A stretch of 64,000 nucleotides of DNA from assembly GCA_003996215.1 (NCBI GenBank), contig QJPP01007521.1, forward strand, positions 1 to 64,000, given 5' to 3'. The position numbers and the translations under genes are program-made. Of this stretch, positions 12,298 to 24,556 are shown piece after piece. The notes beneath the pieces are model-generated. The model was not told the origin of the DNA and made no database searches. It was given only the letters and a program-made list of their open reading frames with translations. Position 1 is the first letter of the stretch, and the number at the start of each line of letters is the position of its first letter. The stretch comes from Jaltomata sinuosa. Taxonomy: Eukaryota > Streptophyta > Magnoliopsida > Solanales > Solanaceae.

Positions 12298-14031
12298 TGT
12301 CACACACAATCCAACAATCAACAATTAATGAACAAAATCACACTAGTAAACAAACAAGAAACGAAGCCAGGTTTATTTCACAAGGTTAACAACCGGATAT
12401 TTAGACATTCATAAGTCCATTCCCTAACTATGCAATGCACATACAATACTAAGCGATAGTTACATGAACACTTATTGCATTTGGTAAAACAACAACCATC
12501 ACCTACACCATAAATCTGGTTCATAATCCCACCTTGATGACCTTTCCAAAGGCAATTTTCCGGTTTACCACCAAAACACATATAGTCATTTACATCAATT
12601 CTAAACCCTTTTTTGAAAAGTAAGCACATTCTAGGGATTTCATCCCCTGATATTAAGGGCTCCATACCCTTCTTGTTCATCCCATTTCCCTTTTTTAAAT
12701 CACTTTCGAGAACCCGCTACAACCTAGCAATTCATTCACCCATAAACATTATCGATACCTCGAACCCACCCGAGAATCTAGTCTCCTCAGGATGTAGAAT
12801 CCTAATATCAAGAATAAGAGACGAATTGTAAATACATTATTCATGACACAATAACTTAACCTCAGTCAACCAAATAACTCATACATTAATCCTCCAGACT
12901 CCATGCCCGAAGGCCTAAGCATGAATTCTCTCGGCATTCTACAATAATAATATGCAACTAGAAACTAGTCTAACTACTTAATTAAGCCTAGCCTACCTGG
13001 ATGCCAAGCATTTGCTGCCGAGGTCTGAACACTAACTTTTGGCTCCGTGAAGGTGAATCCTGATGGAAAGTGGGTCTGGAACCCATAGGTTTTACCCCAT
13101 TTGAGCAGGAATCCTTCCTCTCCATTGTCCCCAGCTTTGGAGCAGACTAAGAGGGTTTTTGGAGCAACCCTCGCCTATTTTTAACTGAAGAGAAGAGAAT
13201 GGAATTATAAAACCTATTTCTTGTCCCTTCATCCCGCTTAAGTGGCCTATCGGCCGCTATAGTAGCCCTGCTATAGCAGCCTAATTTTCGCTACAGGGGC
13301 CTCAGCTTTTTCAGCACGAATAGTCTTCAGTAAAATGGTCATGACTTTTTACTCGAGAAGCAGATTAACAAATGGTTGGTGGCGTTGGAAATAGGACTTA
13401 GAGATCTTTAATATAGTGGGAGTTGGGACCCTAACTCTTTATTTTATAGGAGGAATACTAGTTTAAAGTTGACCTTAGTTTGAATTTAGCCCAAAACTAA
13501 ATCAGTAAGAAAACTTTCAACTTAACTTTGTGCTAGGAGTATTGTATGACCTTAGTACATACCAAATGCACTCTCATACTAAAGAATTAATCCTGATGCT
13601 TATTATAAATGAGAAACACATGCCTTGATCGCAATATTTTCAGTAACGACGGAACGGGTCATTACAGATTTGAACTTGAGATTTTCTACTTTTACTATGG
13701 TTTTTGGATTCCAAAGGAATTATTTCATATTTCACTGCTAGTTTTGGGAAAAAAGAGGAAAGTACCACCTTTATATGTTAATCCGAGGAATGTTTCCGGA
13801 CCTTTTCTCTATTTATTTTTTGTTGATGAGTTTGAGGTATGATTTTGGGCGGCCCGAGGAGCACATATTCGGGTCTTACTTTTATGCATATGTTGATGAG
13901 TTTGAGGTTAAATTTCGAGCACCCAGAGAACTAGATACTGGGTTTTCTATTTTTGTATTGGCCATATTCTGCATCATATCATCTCATGATGCATGGCATT
14001 TGCTTATGTGTACTTGGAGTGGTCTTTTGCC

Positions 14032-14077
<46 letters not shown>

Positions 14078-14684
14078 TCATCATCATCTTAGATTGTTCC
14101 ATTTTCAGTTGATAACTAGATTTAGATGGATCCCGGTAGCTAATTTAATTTTCTATATCTTATATTATATTTTATCTTTATGAGCTCGGTCGGCCTATGA
14201 TCCCTACTAAGTACACCATATTTTGGTACTCATACTATACTTCTGTATTTTTCTAATACATCACCTAATACGAGCCACCCTTAGTGATCATCCTCTTATT
14301 CATGGCCAGCTACTGTTCGGATCGTGGTGTGCTCCCGATATTTGAAGACTTTTACTGCTTTCCATCTACGCTTTTGTCTATATATTATATTTTGGATAGA
14401 CAATGCCTGCTATATAGCTTTATTCTGTATTTTAGATGCTCTTGTACCAGTTACACCAGGTCCGGGGTTGGTCTTTGTATATGTTCATCTTTCAGTCATT
14501 TTAGGGTTATTTTTGTATATTTAGTATTGTTGATATGTATCTGTACTATTGACCCCTATCTTGTATGTTTTCTCTTTTGATTTCCTTATTTAATGTTTTA
14601 TTGTTTTCTGCATCTCTTGGGTTGTCTTGCCTACTAAGGTGTGTAGTAGGCGCCATCACGACCTAATTTTGGATCGTGATAGAG

Positions 14685-14696
14685 TGGTATCATAAC
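14685..14696 (+). other. Element B primer-binding site (degenerate)
   Basis: TGGTATCATAAC follows the LTR end by three bases. It resembles the tRNA-iMet primer site TGGTATCAGAGC with several changes. Confidence 0.7.
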
Positions 14697-14899
14697 TCTA
14701 GGTTCACTGGTCTTGCCAGTACAAAAGCAAAGTATTTAGTAGAGTCTCGTGGATCGATACGATGATGTGTGTATCCTATCTGCGGGAGGCTATAGGGCAT
14801 TCCTAGGAACGATTCCATTTTGTTTGATTCCTTATCATGCGTTCTTGACTCTATCAAGTTTGAAATATCAGTTGTTTTACTCTTTCACAGATAGTTCAG

Positions 14900-16200
14900 A
14901 TGAGATCAATGGTAGGTAAGGATGAGGCCCCTACATTTACAATTAAATCCCTAGCTAGGGTATGGGGTAGAGGTCAGCCCAGAGGTCAAGGTAGGGGACA
15001 TGCTATGATACCAACTCAGGCCCAAACTAGGCTATTATCGCCAAAGCCAGATATTGAGATCGAGGATATGCATTATGAGTTGGAGGGTGTGGGGCCAGCA
15101 TATTATCTGACAGGTCTTGTAGCTACATCGATACTACAGGATACATTGGTTCGTCTGCTTGGGTTTCTGAAAGGCATGTCACAGCTTACAGTTTTGCCTG
15201 ATACTCTGGTTGGTTCTCAAATCAGAGAGAAGGCTTAGACTTCAGCCCAGGCAGTGGCACAGGGTTCAATAGCATAGACTGCTACCATGGCTCCTCGATT
15301 AGAGGTATTTTAGGTTCCTATAGTTATTCTTCCTATTTTAGTTAGGCTTGTTATGTCTTCTAAAGAGCTGAAGATATTTGGTAGATTTCTGCGATTGGGT
15401 TCCCTGAGATTTTTTGGTGCTCCAAGAGAGGATATGCATGAGTTTCTGACTAGTTATCAGGAGAGGTTGCATAAACTCGGGTTGGTTAAGTCACATAGAG
15501 CAGATTACACCGTGTTTCAGTTGGATGGTCCAACAAAACAGTAGTGGAGGTCTTATATAGCTTGTAGACCAGCCGGGTCACCTCTGCTTACTTGGGCTCA
15601 GTTCTCCGCACCCTTCTTGGAGAAGTATGTACCATGTAGCTTGAGAGAGCAGTTGATGGATGAGTTCACTAGGTTTGAGAAGGGATCCATGTCTATCTCA
15701 GAGTATGAGGTCCATTTCCATGAGTTGGCTAGGCATGCCACAAAGATTATGCCCACCAAGCACGAGAGGGTGCATTGCTTTGTTCAAGGTTTGACCTTAC
15801 AGCTCCATTTGGCTACAGAGGGTACGGTAGCTTCAGACTAGTCCTTCTTGGAGGTGGTGGATCATTCCCATACTATTGAGAGCATACTTTGTGAGGCCTA
15901 CAAGGGCAGAGATAAGGGGCCTCACCACCAGAGTAGTTACAAGGTCCATCATCTCGAGGTAGAGGCCTCTTAGTAGAAGTCAACACCAGCAGTGCTTCTA
16001 GCTGAGCCGACCTATTCAGGCAGTATTACAGATTACTGAGGGTTAAAGTAGTAAGGATACTATTCATACTTTGCAAGGTGCTTATTCCAGGTTCACAGGT
16101 CGTGGTGGTCATTCTGATTTAGCTGGGTCATCGCAATATGGTATAGTTGGTCGGGGTTGTTATTAGTGTGGCAAGTTGGGCCACTTTGAGAGGGAGTGTC
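14900..16200 (+). pseudogene. Element B gag, broken
   Basis: The methionine at 14900 opens a basic, Gly/Arg-rich stretch (VWGRGQPRGQGRGHA) like the N-terminus of D and E gag. The capsid part follows in pieces: RLGSLRFFGAPREDMHEFLTS (15353-15544 region) and EFTRFEKGSMSISEYEVHFHELARHA (15617-15841). These match the F.G....A..F......L and F..L..GSMSV..YE..F blocks of chromovirus capsids. The CCHC zinc knuckle at 16158-16200 reads C-Y-stop-CGKLGHFEREC, so the knuckle itself carries a stop. At least four stops or frame shifts separate the pieces. The product would be the particle protein of the element, and it cannot be made intact. Confidence 0.85.
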
Positions 16201-16429
16201 CTTCACTTCTTCACTGCAAGCGATATGATCTGCAGGTTCAGGCCCCAGGGCTCCAATGCCACTGGCCAGAGGCAGTGCACAGGGGAGTTGGGGTAGTCCA
16301 CAAGGTACCAGAGATGGTCCTCAGTCATGTAGAGCAGGTGCTCGTGGTGGTAGGAATCACATGTATGCATTTCTGTACATCTATAGGCTAAGGCTTCAGA
16401 TGTTGTCATCACATGTATGATCTTTATTT

Positions 16430-19400
16430 ATCATCAGTCGGCTTCTGCTTTGTTTGATTTGGGGTCTACATTCTCCTATGTATTTGCCTATTATGCTACT
16501 GGTCTGTAGTCTGCTTGTGAGTTATTACTTGTGCCTATGCATGTAGCTACCCCAGTAGGAGATTCCTTAGTAGTGGATCATGTATATCGATCTTGTATAG
16601 TGACTATCCTAGGGTATGACACATGGGTAGACTTAGTTGTGCTAGATATGGTCGACTTTGATATGATTTTAGGCATGGATTGGTTGTCTCCCTACCATAT
16701 TGTCTTGGATTTCTTTGCTAAAACTGTTACTCTATGGATGCATGGTATCCCTCCAATAGTATAGATGGGTGTTGATAGTTATATACCGAGGGGAGTTATA
16801 TATTTACTGAGAACCCAGCGGATGGTTGGAAAGGGGTGCTTAGCCTATCTTGCTTACGTACGTGATACTAGTGCCACTACACCTTCACTTGAGTTTGGTC
16901 CCATGGTTTTCTAGTATTTAGATGTGTTTCTTTCTGATTTATTAGGTCTTTTTTTTTATCATGATATTGACTTTGGTATTATATTGAGTTGGGCACTCAA
17001 CCCATTTCTATTCTGCCATATTGGATGGCACCTATCGAGTTAAGGGAGCATAAGGATCAGCTCTAAAATTTGTTGAGTAGTGGGTTCATCAGGCCTAGTG
17101 TGTCTCCCATGTGCTCCTATTTTATTTGTGAAGAAGAAGGATAGGTCCATGCATATGTGTATTGACTATATGCAATTTAATAAGGTGACAATAAGAATAG
17201 GTATCCGATATCGCGTATTGATGATCTGTTTGACCAGCTACAGGCTAAAGCAATGTTTTCTAAGATAGACTTGAGGTCTGGTTATCATCTATTGAGGATC
17301 AGGGCGGCGGACATCTCAAAGTCTACATTTAGGACTTGATATGGCCATTATGAGTTCCTAGCCATATCTTTTGTGTTGGCCAATGCCACAGCAACATTTA
17401 TGGAGTTGATGAACCGTGTGTTCAGAGCCTACATGGATTCCTTCATTATTATGTTCACCGATGACATCTTGGTATATTCGAGGAGTAGAGAGGAGCATAA
17501 GCATCATTTGAGGGTTGTACTTCAGACCTTGCAAGATCAGCACTTGTATGCTAAATTCACTATGTGTAAGTTTTAGCTTGAGTTTGTAGCATTCTTGGGG
17601 TACGTGGTTTCCAAGGATGGAATTATGGTGGATCTGGCAAAGATTGTAGCAGTTCGTGATTGGGCTAGACCTACTTCTCCTACCGATGTTCACAGTTTCA
17701 TCGAGTTGGTAGGTTACTATGGATAGTTTGTGGAGGGGTTTTCTTCTATAGCAGATCATTGACTAGATTGACTCAGAAAAATGTCCCTTTCCAGTGGTCT
17801 GATGAGTGTGAGGCGAGCTTTCTGAAGTTCAAGGCCTTATTGACTTCATCTCTGATTCTTACTCTTTCGGTTAAGGGCCAGGGGTTTAGTGTTTACTGTG
17901 ATGCTTTCGGAGTTGGTTTGGGTTGTGTATTGATGCAAAAGGGCTAAGTTATTGCTTATGCATCCAAACAGCTAAAGGTTCACGAGAGAAACTACCCACT
18001 CATGACTTGAAGTTAGCGGTGGTAGTCTTCGCGCTGAAAATTTTGAGGCATTATTTGTATGGTGTCCATTGTGAGACCTTTACTGACCATCGTAGTCTTT
18101 AGTACATCTTCAGTCAGAAGGATCTAAATTTGAGACCACGTAGGTGGTTGGAGTTACTGAAAGACTATGATATATCCATTCTTTATCACCCGAGTAAGGC
18201 AAATATGGTATCGGATGCCTTAAGCCAGAAGGTAGTAAGTATGGGTAGCTTGGCATTTTTGGTAGCGGAGGAGTGACCTCTAGCTTTGTACATCCAGTCC
18301 TTGGCTAACAGGTTGGTTAGACTTGATATCTCTAAGTTGGGCCATCTTCTTGCTTACATTGAAACCGGATCTTTCTTGTTAAAGCAGAATTAGGTGCAGC
18401 AGTTTGATGATGCAAGGTTGAGGATCATTCTTGATAAGGTATTGAGCGGTAAGGCAATGAAGGCGACCTTAGATTCAGAGGGTATTCTGAGGATTGAAGG
18501 TCGTATATGTGTTCCTTGAGTTGGTTATCTGTTCAGGTTGATCTTGGAGGAGGATCATTGTTCTAGGTATTCCATTCATTCCGGGGAAGCTAAGATGTAT
18601 TGTGACTTGAGACAACATTACTGGTGGTGTGGGATGAAGAGGTATATCACAGATTTTATGTCTAGGTGCTTGAGTTGTCAGTATGTGAAGTACGAGCACC
18701 AGAGGCTAGGTGGTTTGACTCAGAAGCTACCCATTCTGGAGTGGAAATGGGAGCGGATAGCTATAGACTTCATGGTAGGCTTGCCATACACTTTTCAGAG
18801 ATTTGATGTTATTTGGGTCATTGTGGATAGGTTGACAAAGTTGGCTCACTTTCTTCCAGTTCAAACTTCATACAGTTCCAAGAGGTTGGCTCAGATCTAT
18901 ATTTTTGAGATTGTCCATTTGCATGGGGTGTCGATTTCTATTATTTCTGACCGTGGTAATCACTTTACTTTGTGTTTTTGGAGGTCTATTCAGAGAGAGT
19001 TAGGTACCCAAGTTGAGCTTAGCACTGCTTTTCACCTGCAGACTGATGGTCAGTTGGAGCATACTATTCAGGTTCTGTAGGATATCTTGCAGGCTTGTGT
19101 TATTGATTTTGGAGGTTAGTGGGACCAATTCTTAGCCTTGGTAGAGTTTGCGTATTATAATAGTTATCATTCCAGTATCCAGATAGTTTCGTTTGAGGCT
19201 TTGTATAGTAGGCGGTGCAGATCTTCGGTGGGTTAGTTTGATGCCTTTAAGGTTAGACTGTGGGGGTACTGACTTGCTTTATGATTCTATGGATCGAGTT
19301 TGGGTCATTCAGGAGAGGCTTCGTACTGCCCAGAGTAGGCAGAAGAGTTATGCTGACCGAAGGGTTCGAGAGTTAGAGTTTATGGTTAGTGACTGTGTGT

Positions 19401-19840
19401 TCCTTTAGGTGTTGCCCAAGAAGGGCGTGATGAGGTTCGAGAAGAAGGGCAAGCTCAGTCTCAGTCCTAGGTTTATTAGGCCTTTTGATATCCTTCGTCG
19501 CATTGGGAAGGTATAATATGAGTTGGCCTTGTCTCTTACTCTTTCAAGTGTTCACCCTGTTTTCCATGTTTCTATGCTGCAGCATTATGTTCCAGATGAG
19601 TCTCATGTGCTTCAGTGGGACTCGATTCAATTGGATGAGTCTCTAGCTTTTGAGGAAGAGTCGATTGCTATTTTGGACAAGCCGGTTAGGAAGTTGAGGT
19701 CCAAGGGGATTCTGTCAATTAAGGTTCAGTGGAGGCATTGTCCTATTGAGGAGGCTACTTGGGAGACCAAGAACGACATGTGGACCCGTTATCCTCGCCT
19801 TTTCAAGCCTTCAGGTACCTTCCTTTCTTTAACTTTTAAG
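16430..19840 (+). pseudogene. Element B pol with chromodomain-like C-terminus, broken
   Basis: Retropepsin (about 16430-16770) reads FDLGSTFSYVF, with Ser to Leu in the D-S-G triad, and later VDFDMILGMDWLSPYH. Reverse transcriptase (about 17000-17600) has FVKKKDRSMHMCIDYMQFN and FTDDILVYS in place of FIDDILIYS. RNase H (about 17760-18250) has VYCDAFGVGLGCVLMQKG. Integrase (about 18500-19200) keeps an HHCC-like segment, the first Asp (IDFMVGLP), the second Asp in ISDRGNHFT and the Glu in DGQLEHTIQ, so its DDE residues survive. The C-terminus has the FHVSMLQHY block and a chromodomain-like stretch, RKLRSKGILSIKVQWRHCPI, followed by EEATWETKNDM (about 19680-19830). Numerous stops make it non-functional. 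Confidence 0.88.
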
Positions 19841-19867
19841 GATGAAAGTTCTTTTAGTTGTGGATGT

Positions 19868-22551
19868 TGTAATGACCCTCTAGGTCATTTTCCTTATTTC
19901 CATGCTTTTTCTGTGTTTTGAGCTTCCCCACAGTGGCTACAGGTCATTTATGACTTGTCGGGGTTGACGGTTTGGTTCCCATGCAGTTCATTTGTGTTTT
20001 AAGCTTATTTCCCTATTTTGAAACTTTTAAAGCTAGAAGAATTTACTTTGGTCAATATTTGAAGAAGACAGACTTGGATGGAAATTCCGTCAGTGTTGTT
20101 AGCTCCGGAATGTTGACTGTGGGCTAGTAGGACCTTTGGTTTAGGTCTCGAGGCTTCCAGAATTGTTTTGGGCTATCAGGTTATTTTTGGCTAAAGGTTG
20201 GTTTTTGGGCGTAGGGCCTACTTTTCATCGAAATGATCTCCGTTGAGAATTTCATCAATTTTGTTGAGTTCGGAATGTCATTTTTGTTAGGGTAATACAG
20301 TTCGTTTGTATATGCAGGACCCCAAATGAATCCTGAGAGTCCATCTGAGGCATTTTGAGTTGTTGAAAGTTGTTGGTTTTGCTGCAACTAGTACCACAGA
20401 ACCCAACCTTTCGCGTACACAAGGGGTTGGCTGCCTACGTGGTGGCCCCATCACATACGTGATAAAGGGTCACCTGGCCTCGCCTCTCTCTGTTCTTCAT
20501 GTACGCATGGTCCAAGCCGCCTACACTAGCTCACATATGCGGTGGCATGCCCGTATCCGCGACGGCCAATGCATGGAATTTATATAAGTTCAAACTTTAT
20601 TCTCTCCTCAAAATTTCTGAATCCCTCCATTAAAGTTGAGTTCAAAGGCTGGTTCTAAGGTGGTTGTTCAACACCAAAAAAATTTCGGTAAGTTTGTTAT
20701 TTTCCCCCGCTCTTTTCTCGTTATTTCTTTAATGAATTTTCTTTTTAATTCCATAGAATTCTCTTGTTAAATCCTTCTTGATCAAGTGAGCTTTCAGGGC
20801 TATTTTGGACCCTGAAATGAGTCCCGTTTGCGCTCAAATTTTAGATAAGGATTTAAAATCCCGCTGCAAATATAATTGTGTTTTTTTAATTTTTGTTTTG
20901 TTGAACAGGCCTCGAGGGTCGATTTCCGACCTAATTTATGGCCTAAAATTCCATATAGCAATATGGGTGTCAATTTTCATGCCTTGACATACAAATTATG
21001 TTTATGATAGTGTGGCAGTGTTTGAGGATATCCAGAAGGAGAAGGCACACTATTGATAGTTTGTGCTTGCAGTTCGACTCTGAGGTAGGTTATGGTTTAT
21101 TTCTTTTAGACCTGGCTTAGTTAGATTTTATATTTTATAATTTACTTGAATGTTAGGGTAAGTTTTAGGCTTGAATTAGGCTTAAATTTTGTTTCCATAT
21201 ATTTGGTCATTTTCGGGACTGTAGACTAGAAGTATGCTGGTTATCCTTAGTTTAGGGTGTTGTATCCTCATACTGATAGACTAGAATCCTTAGAAGAAGC
21301 TTGATGAGGTTTGTGTGATAGCATAGGCTTTTCTGGTTATTTTGTGCTTTTTAGTTTCGTTTTCCATAAATTTACTATTGTTCATTGTGTAAGTGTGGGC
21401 CCGAGGCCATAGCATGGATCGGACGGAGTTCCAGGTCAGTTGTCTTGTTTGGAGGGTGTTTTACCCTGTTTTCTATATATGTGTGTTATATTCTCTGAGA
21501 TTGGCAATCATACGCTCATACTTGCATTTACATGGCTAGTTGTACAGAAACGAAAGAAAATACGAGATTTCAGTTTAAACTTGAGATTTTCTACTTTTAC
21601 TATGGTTTTCGGATTCCAAAGGAATTATTTCATCTTTCATCACTGGTTTTGGAGGGAAAAAGGAAAGTACCACCTTTTTATGCCAGTCCAAGGGACATTT
21701 TCAGACCTTTTCTCCATTTATTTTTTATTGATGAGTCCGAGGTAAGATTTTAGGTAGCCCGATCCGGGTTTTACTTTTATGCATATACTGATGAGTCCGA
21801 GGTTAAATTACAGGCACCTGGGGAACCAAATACTGGATTTTATATTTCTGCATTGGGCACATTCTGCATCATATCATCTCACGACGCATTGCATTTACTT
21901 ATGTGTACTTGGAGTGATATTTTGCCTTTATTATTATTATTATTATCTTCACTGTCAGCTTAGATTGTTTCATTTTCTATTGATAACTAGATTTAGGTGG
22001 ATCCCGATAGCTAGTTTATTTTCCTATATCTTATATTATATTTTATCTTTCTCAGCTTGGTCGGTCTTTAATGCCTACTGAGTACCCCATGTTTTGGTAC
22101 TCATACTACACTTCTGCATCTTTTTCTGATACAATACTTAGTACGAGCCACCCTCAGCAATCATCCTTTTGTTCGTGGACAGCTGCTATTCGGATCGTGG
22201 TGTGCTCCCAGTGTTTAGAGACTTTTACTGCTTTTCATCTACTCTTTTATCTATATATTGTATTTTGAATGAACAATGCTTGTTGTATAGCTTTATTCCA
22301 TACTTTAGATGCTTTTGTATCGGTGACAGTAGGTCCGGGGTTGGTTCTTGTATATGTTCGTCTTTCAGTCACTTTTTATTTTTGTATATTTAGTAATGTT
22401 GGTATGTATCTATATTATTGACCCCTATCTTGTATGTTTTATCTTTCGCTTTCCTTATTTAATATTTTATTATACTTTCGCATCTCTTGAGTTGGCTTTC
22501 CTACTAGGGGGTTTAGTAGGTGTCATCACGGCCCAATTTTAGATCGTGACA
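19868..22551 (+). repeat. Element B 3' LTR (complete)
   Basis: The LTR begins TGTAATGACCC at 19868 and ends GATCGTGACA at 22551, 2684 bp. It carries the palindrome array (20405-20565), a TATA box at 20581-20588, a short TTA microsatellite near 21928-21946 and a hairpin at 22079-22103. Copia sequence begins immediately after it, with ATACA the expected right target-site copy; the left copy is outside the window. Confidence 0.9.
22079..22103 (+). other. LTR hairpin (element B 3' LTR)
   Basis: TGAGTACC and GGTACTCA form an 8-bp stem around a 9-nt loop, about 448 nt from the LTR 3' end. In the 5' LTR (14208-14232) the stem has decayed. Confidence 0.55.
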
Positions 22552-22608
22552 ATACATTAATAAATGTACTGGTGGTTCCTGATTTTTAGTATGACTTGCT
22601 ATCAGTGT

Positions 22609-24551
22609 TGTAACACCCCAAAATTCTAAACAGCGTTTAGACTTAGAATTTCAGAAAAATCTCAGAAATTTCTGTAATTTCCAAGCACCATGGGCACATG
22701 CCATGGGCCATGCCAGGCACGATAGCCTATGAGTCCGGCCGTGGGAGCATCCACAACCAAGCTCAGCCTTAACGGGCAGTCACCATGGGCGTTAAAAGTT
22801 TGACAAGATGTGGGACCCATCGCGGGAAACCTCCACTGGATTTAAGCCACATTTCTAGTTTGACGGCCAAGGGTGACGGGTGTGGAAGACACCACGGGCC
22901 GTCGACTCTCATCGTTGGAATAGACCAACAACCCGACCCAGCCAGATCCCCTTTAATGACCAGCTCAGATGGGCCATCGCAGGTCCGACGCCCGTCGGGT
23001 AGCCCATCCGACAGAAAATTTCTGTAACTTTTCACCTAAATCAAGGGTATTCCAGTCGTTTCCCCACTCCTTTCAAATCCTAAACTAAGTCATTTTGGGT
23101 ATAATTTGAGAGGTTTTAATCAGACTTAGTCTATTTTCCTCTCATTCTATCGATTCAAGTTTAGAAAAAGGGATAAAACACTCTCTAGCTTAGGGTTTTC
23201 TCCTCTAAGGCTTTAGAACTCCGTCCCCAATTCAGGAATCATCTTCTACCAGGTATGTGGGTATTCAGTAAGGGTTTAGTTCGCCCTTATGCTCAAAACC
23301 TCGGGCTTTTTCAGTAAATCTTCTTGATTTTAGAAACTAGGGTTCTTACCCTCTTATGCAGATTATTATGGAAAATCATTCTTATGTTCATTACATGATT
23401 TTCATCCTATTTTAATGAAGTATATACTGATGTTATTGAACTGCATGGATTTTTACAAGGTTTTGAGGAAATCAAGAATTTAGCCTTAAACTGTAGTATT
23501 TCCTGATGAATTAGTTTTCTTGAAAATCCAAGCTTAGACTACTAGTTGAGTTTAAAGAGCAGAAATTAACCAGCTTCAGTTTACTACAGCTTTTCAAAAA
23601 ATTGGTGATTTCAGACCAGTTTAGTTCTATCTCAAAAGTTCAGAACCCGAGTTTTAAATGAGCTATTAGTGTTCAGATTGGGAGTAATATTTAGCATCGA
23701 GTTGGATTGGGGTTCAGCGTACCCTAAAATCCTACAACTACATGCCACCATAGGTTATTTAGCCCCTCAGTTGGGCCTCAGAACTAGTGATCACATCAGC
23801 CATGCCTTTATACCCTGGCAAGGTATATTGGGTCCTCTCGATGAGGCGATACATCAGACTCCATGTTTAGCTCACGTGGTTTATGTCGATTAATAAACTC
23901 TCCCACAGTATTAGTTTTAGTACAGTACCTCAGGCCCTCAGTTTATGTTTATTCTCAGTTTTAGTATGTCTTAGATTATTCTTGCATTTTAGTTCTTTTA
24001 TGCATGACTATATTTTGGGCCTATGTACTATAGTTTATCAGTATTTTAGCATGTTTACATATTCAGTCAGCTTTGCATATCCCTCATGCTTAGTACATTC
24101 GAAGTACTGACGCATACTCTATGTGTTGCATCCTATCATGATGCAGGTTCAGGTTCTCAGCATCAGCTGTGTGATTAGTTCATGTCGGTGCCACCTCAGC
24201 ATCAGTCAGTGGTGAGTCCTCATTATTCGAGGACATATCTTTATATGCTTTTTGAGTTAGTCAGTTTGTCCCTATTTTCAGTAGTATAGTGTTAGTTGGG
24301 GGCTTGTCCCAGCAGCTTATCAGTATTAGAGGCTTTCAGACATAGAGTCAGACTTAGTTGATTTGGGTTGTTCTGCTTTTCAGCAGTTATTTGTTCAGAT
24401 ATTCTCAGTTGAATTCTTTTTAGATTATATGCTTCCGCTTGTTTAGAGTTATTTTAGAATGCTTGTGATATACCAGATTTAGGGTTAGCTTGGGGTCACT
24501 TGTGATCCTAGGTCCCGTGTTACATCTAAGGGCTATCCTCGGGGAATGACA
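22609..24551 (+). repeat. Solo LTR S3 in copia, TSD AGTGT
   Basis: S3 runs from TGTAACACCCC at 22609 to GGGGAATGACA at 24551 (1943 bp). It is flanked by perfect AGTGT copies (22604-22608 and 24552-24556). It shares the LTR layout of A, F and S4: a palindrome-rich U3 (22683-23015, words such as CACGGGCCGTCG and GACGCCCGTCGGG) and the hairpin at 24090-24110. It has no internal region. Confidence 0.9.
24090..24110 (+). other. LTR hairpin (S3)
   Basis: TTAGTAC and GTACTGA pair over 7 positions, with a T-G wobble where A and S4 have C-G. The loop is ATTCGAA and the distance to the LTR end is about 441 nt. Confidence 0.6.
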
Positions 24552-24556
24552 AGTGT

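Larger units (their letters stand above)
10341..13666 (-). repeat. Solo LTR S2 in element B 5' LTR, TSD GATTT
   Basis: S2 runs from TGTCATGACCC at 10341 to GGGTCATTACA at 13666. It is flanked by perfect GATTT duplications (10336-10340 and 13667-13671), and the flanking LTR sequence rejoins exactly as in the uninterrupted 3' LTR. There is no gag or pol, so it is a solo LTR of 3326 bp, in minus orientation (starts TGTAATGACCC on that strand). It holds four tandem-repeat blocks, including the GGTACC-type array also present in D and E. Its first 300 bp or so (U3 end, 13339-13610) align instead with the LTR of F. The 190-residue and other ORFs inside it are repeat artefacts. Confidence 0.9.
8901..14681 (+). 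repeat. Element B 5' LTR (5' truncated by A, interrupted by S2)
   Basis: The LTR resumes at GGCTTCCAAACT after the A insertion and ends GATCGTGATA at 14681, just before the PBS. Without S2 and one TSD copy it is about 2.45 kb, against 2.41 kb for the matching part of the 3' LTR. A palindrome array (9163-9335) lies directly upstream of a TATA box at 9348-9356. A TTA microsatellite near 14033-14075 has about 14 units, against about 6 in the 3' LTR. Confidence 0.87.
8901..22551 (+). mobile_element. Ty3/gypsy element B (chromodomain type), with interrupted 5' LTR
   Basis: Element B has a 5' LTR (8901-14681, first part missing because A inserted there), a degenerate PBS, gag, pol in the order PR-RT-RH-IN with a C-terminal chromodomain-like tail, and a complete 3' LTR (19868-22551). 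The 5' LTR matches the 3' LTR from 20144 onward once S2 is removed. B sits inside the copia element, whose protease-to-integrase sequence resumes at 22552. The coding region has many stops, so B is inactive. The chromodomain places it in the chromovirus branch of Ty3/gypsy; the clade is probably Tekay/Del, but that is inferred from general resemblance only. Confidence 0.9.
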
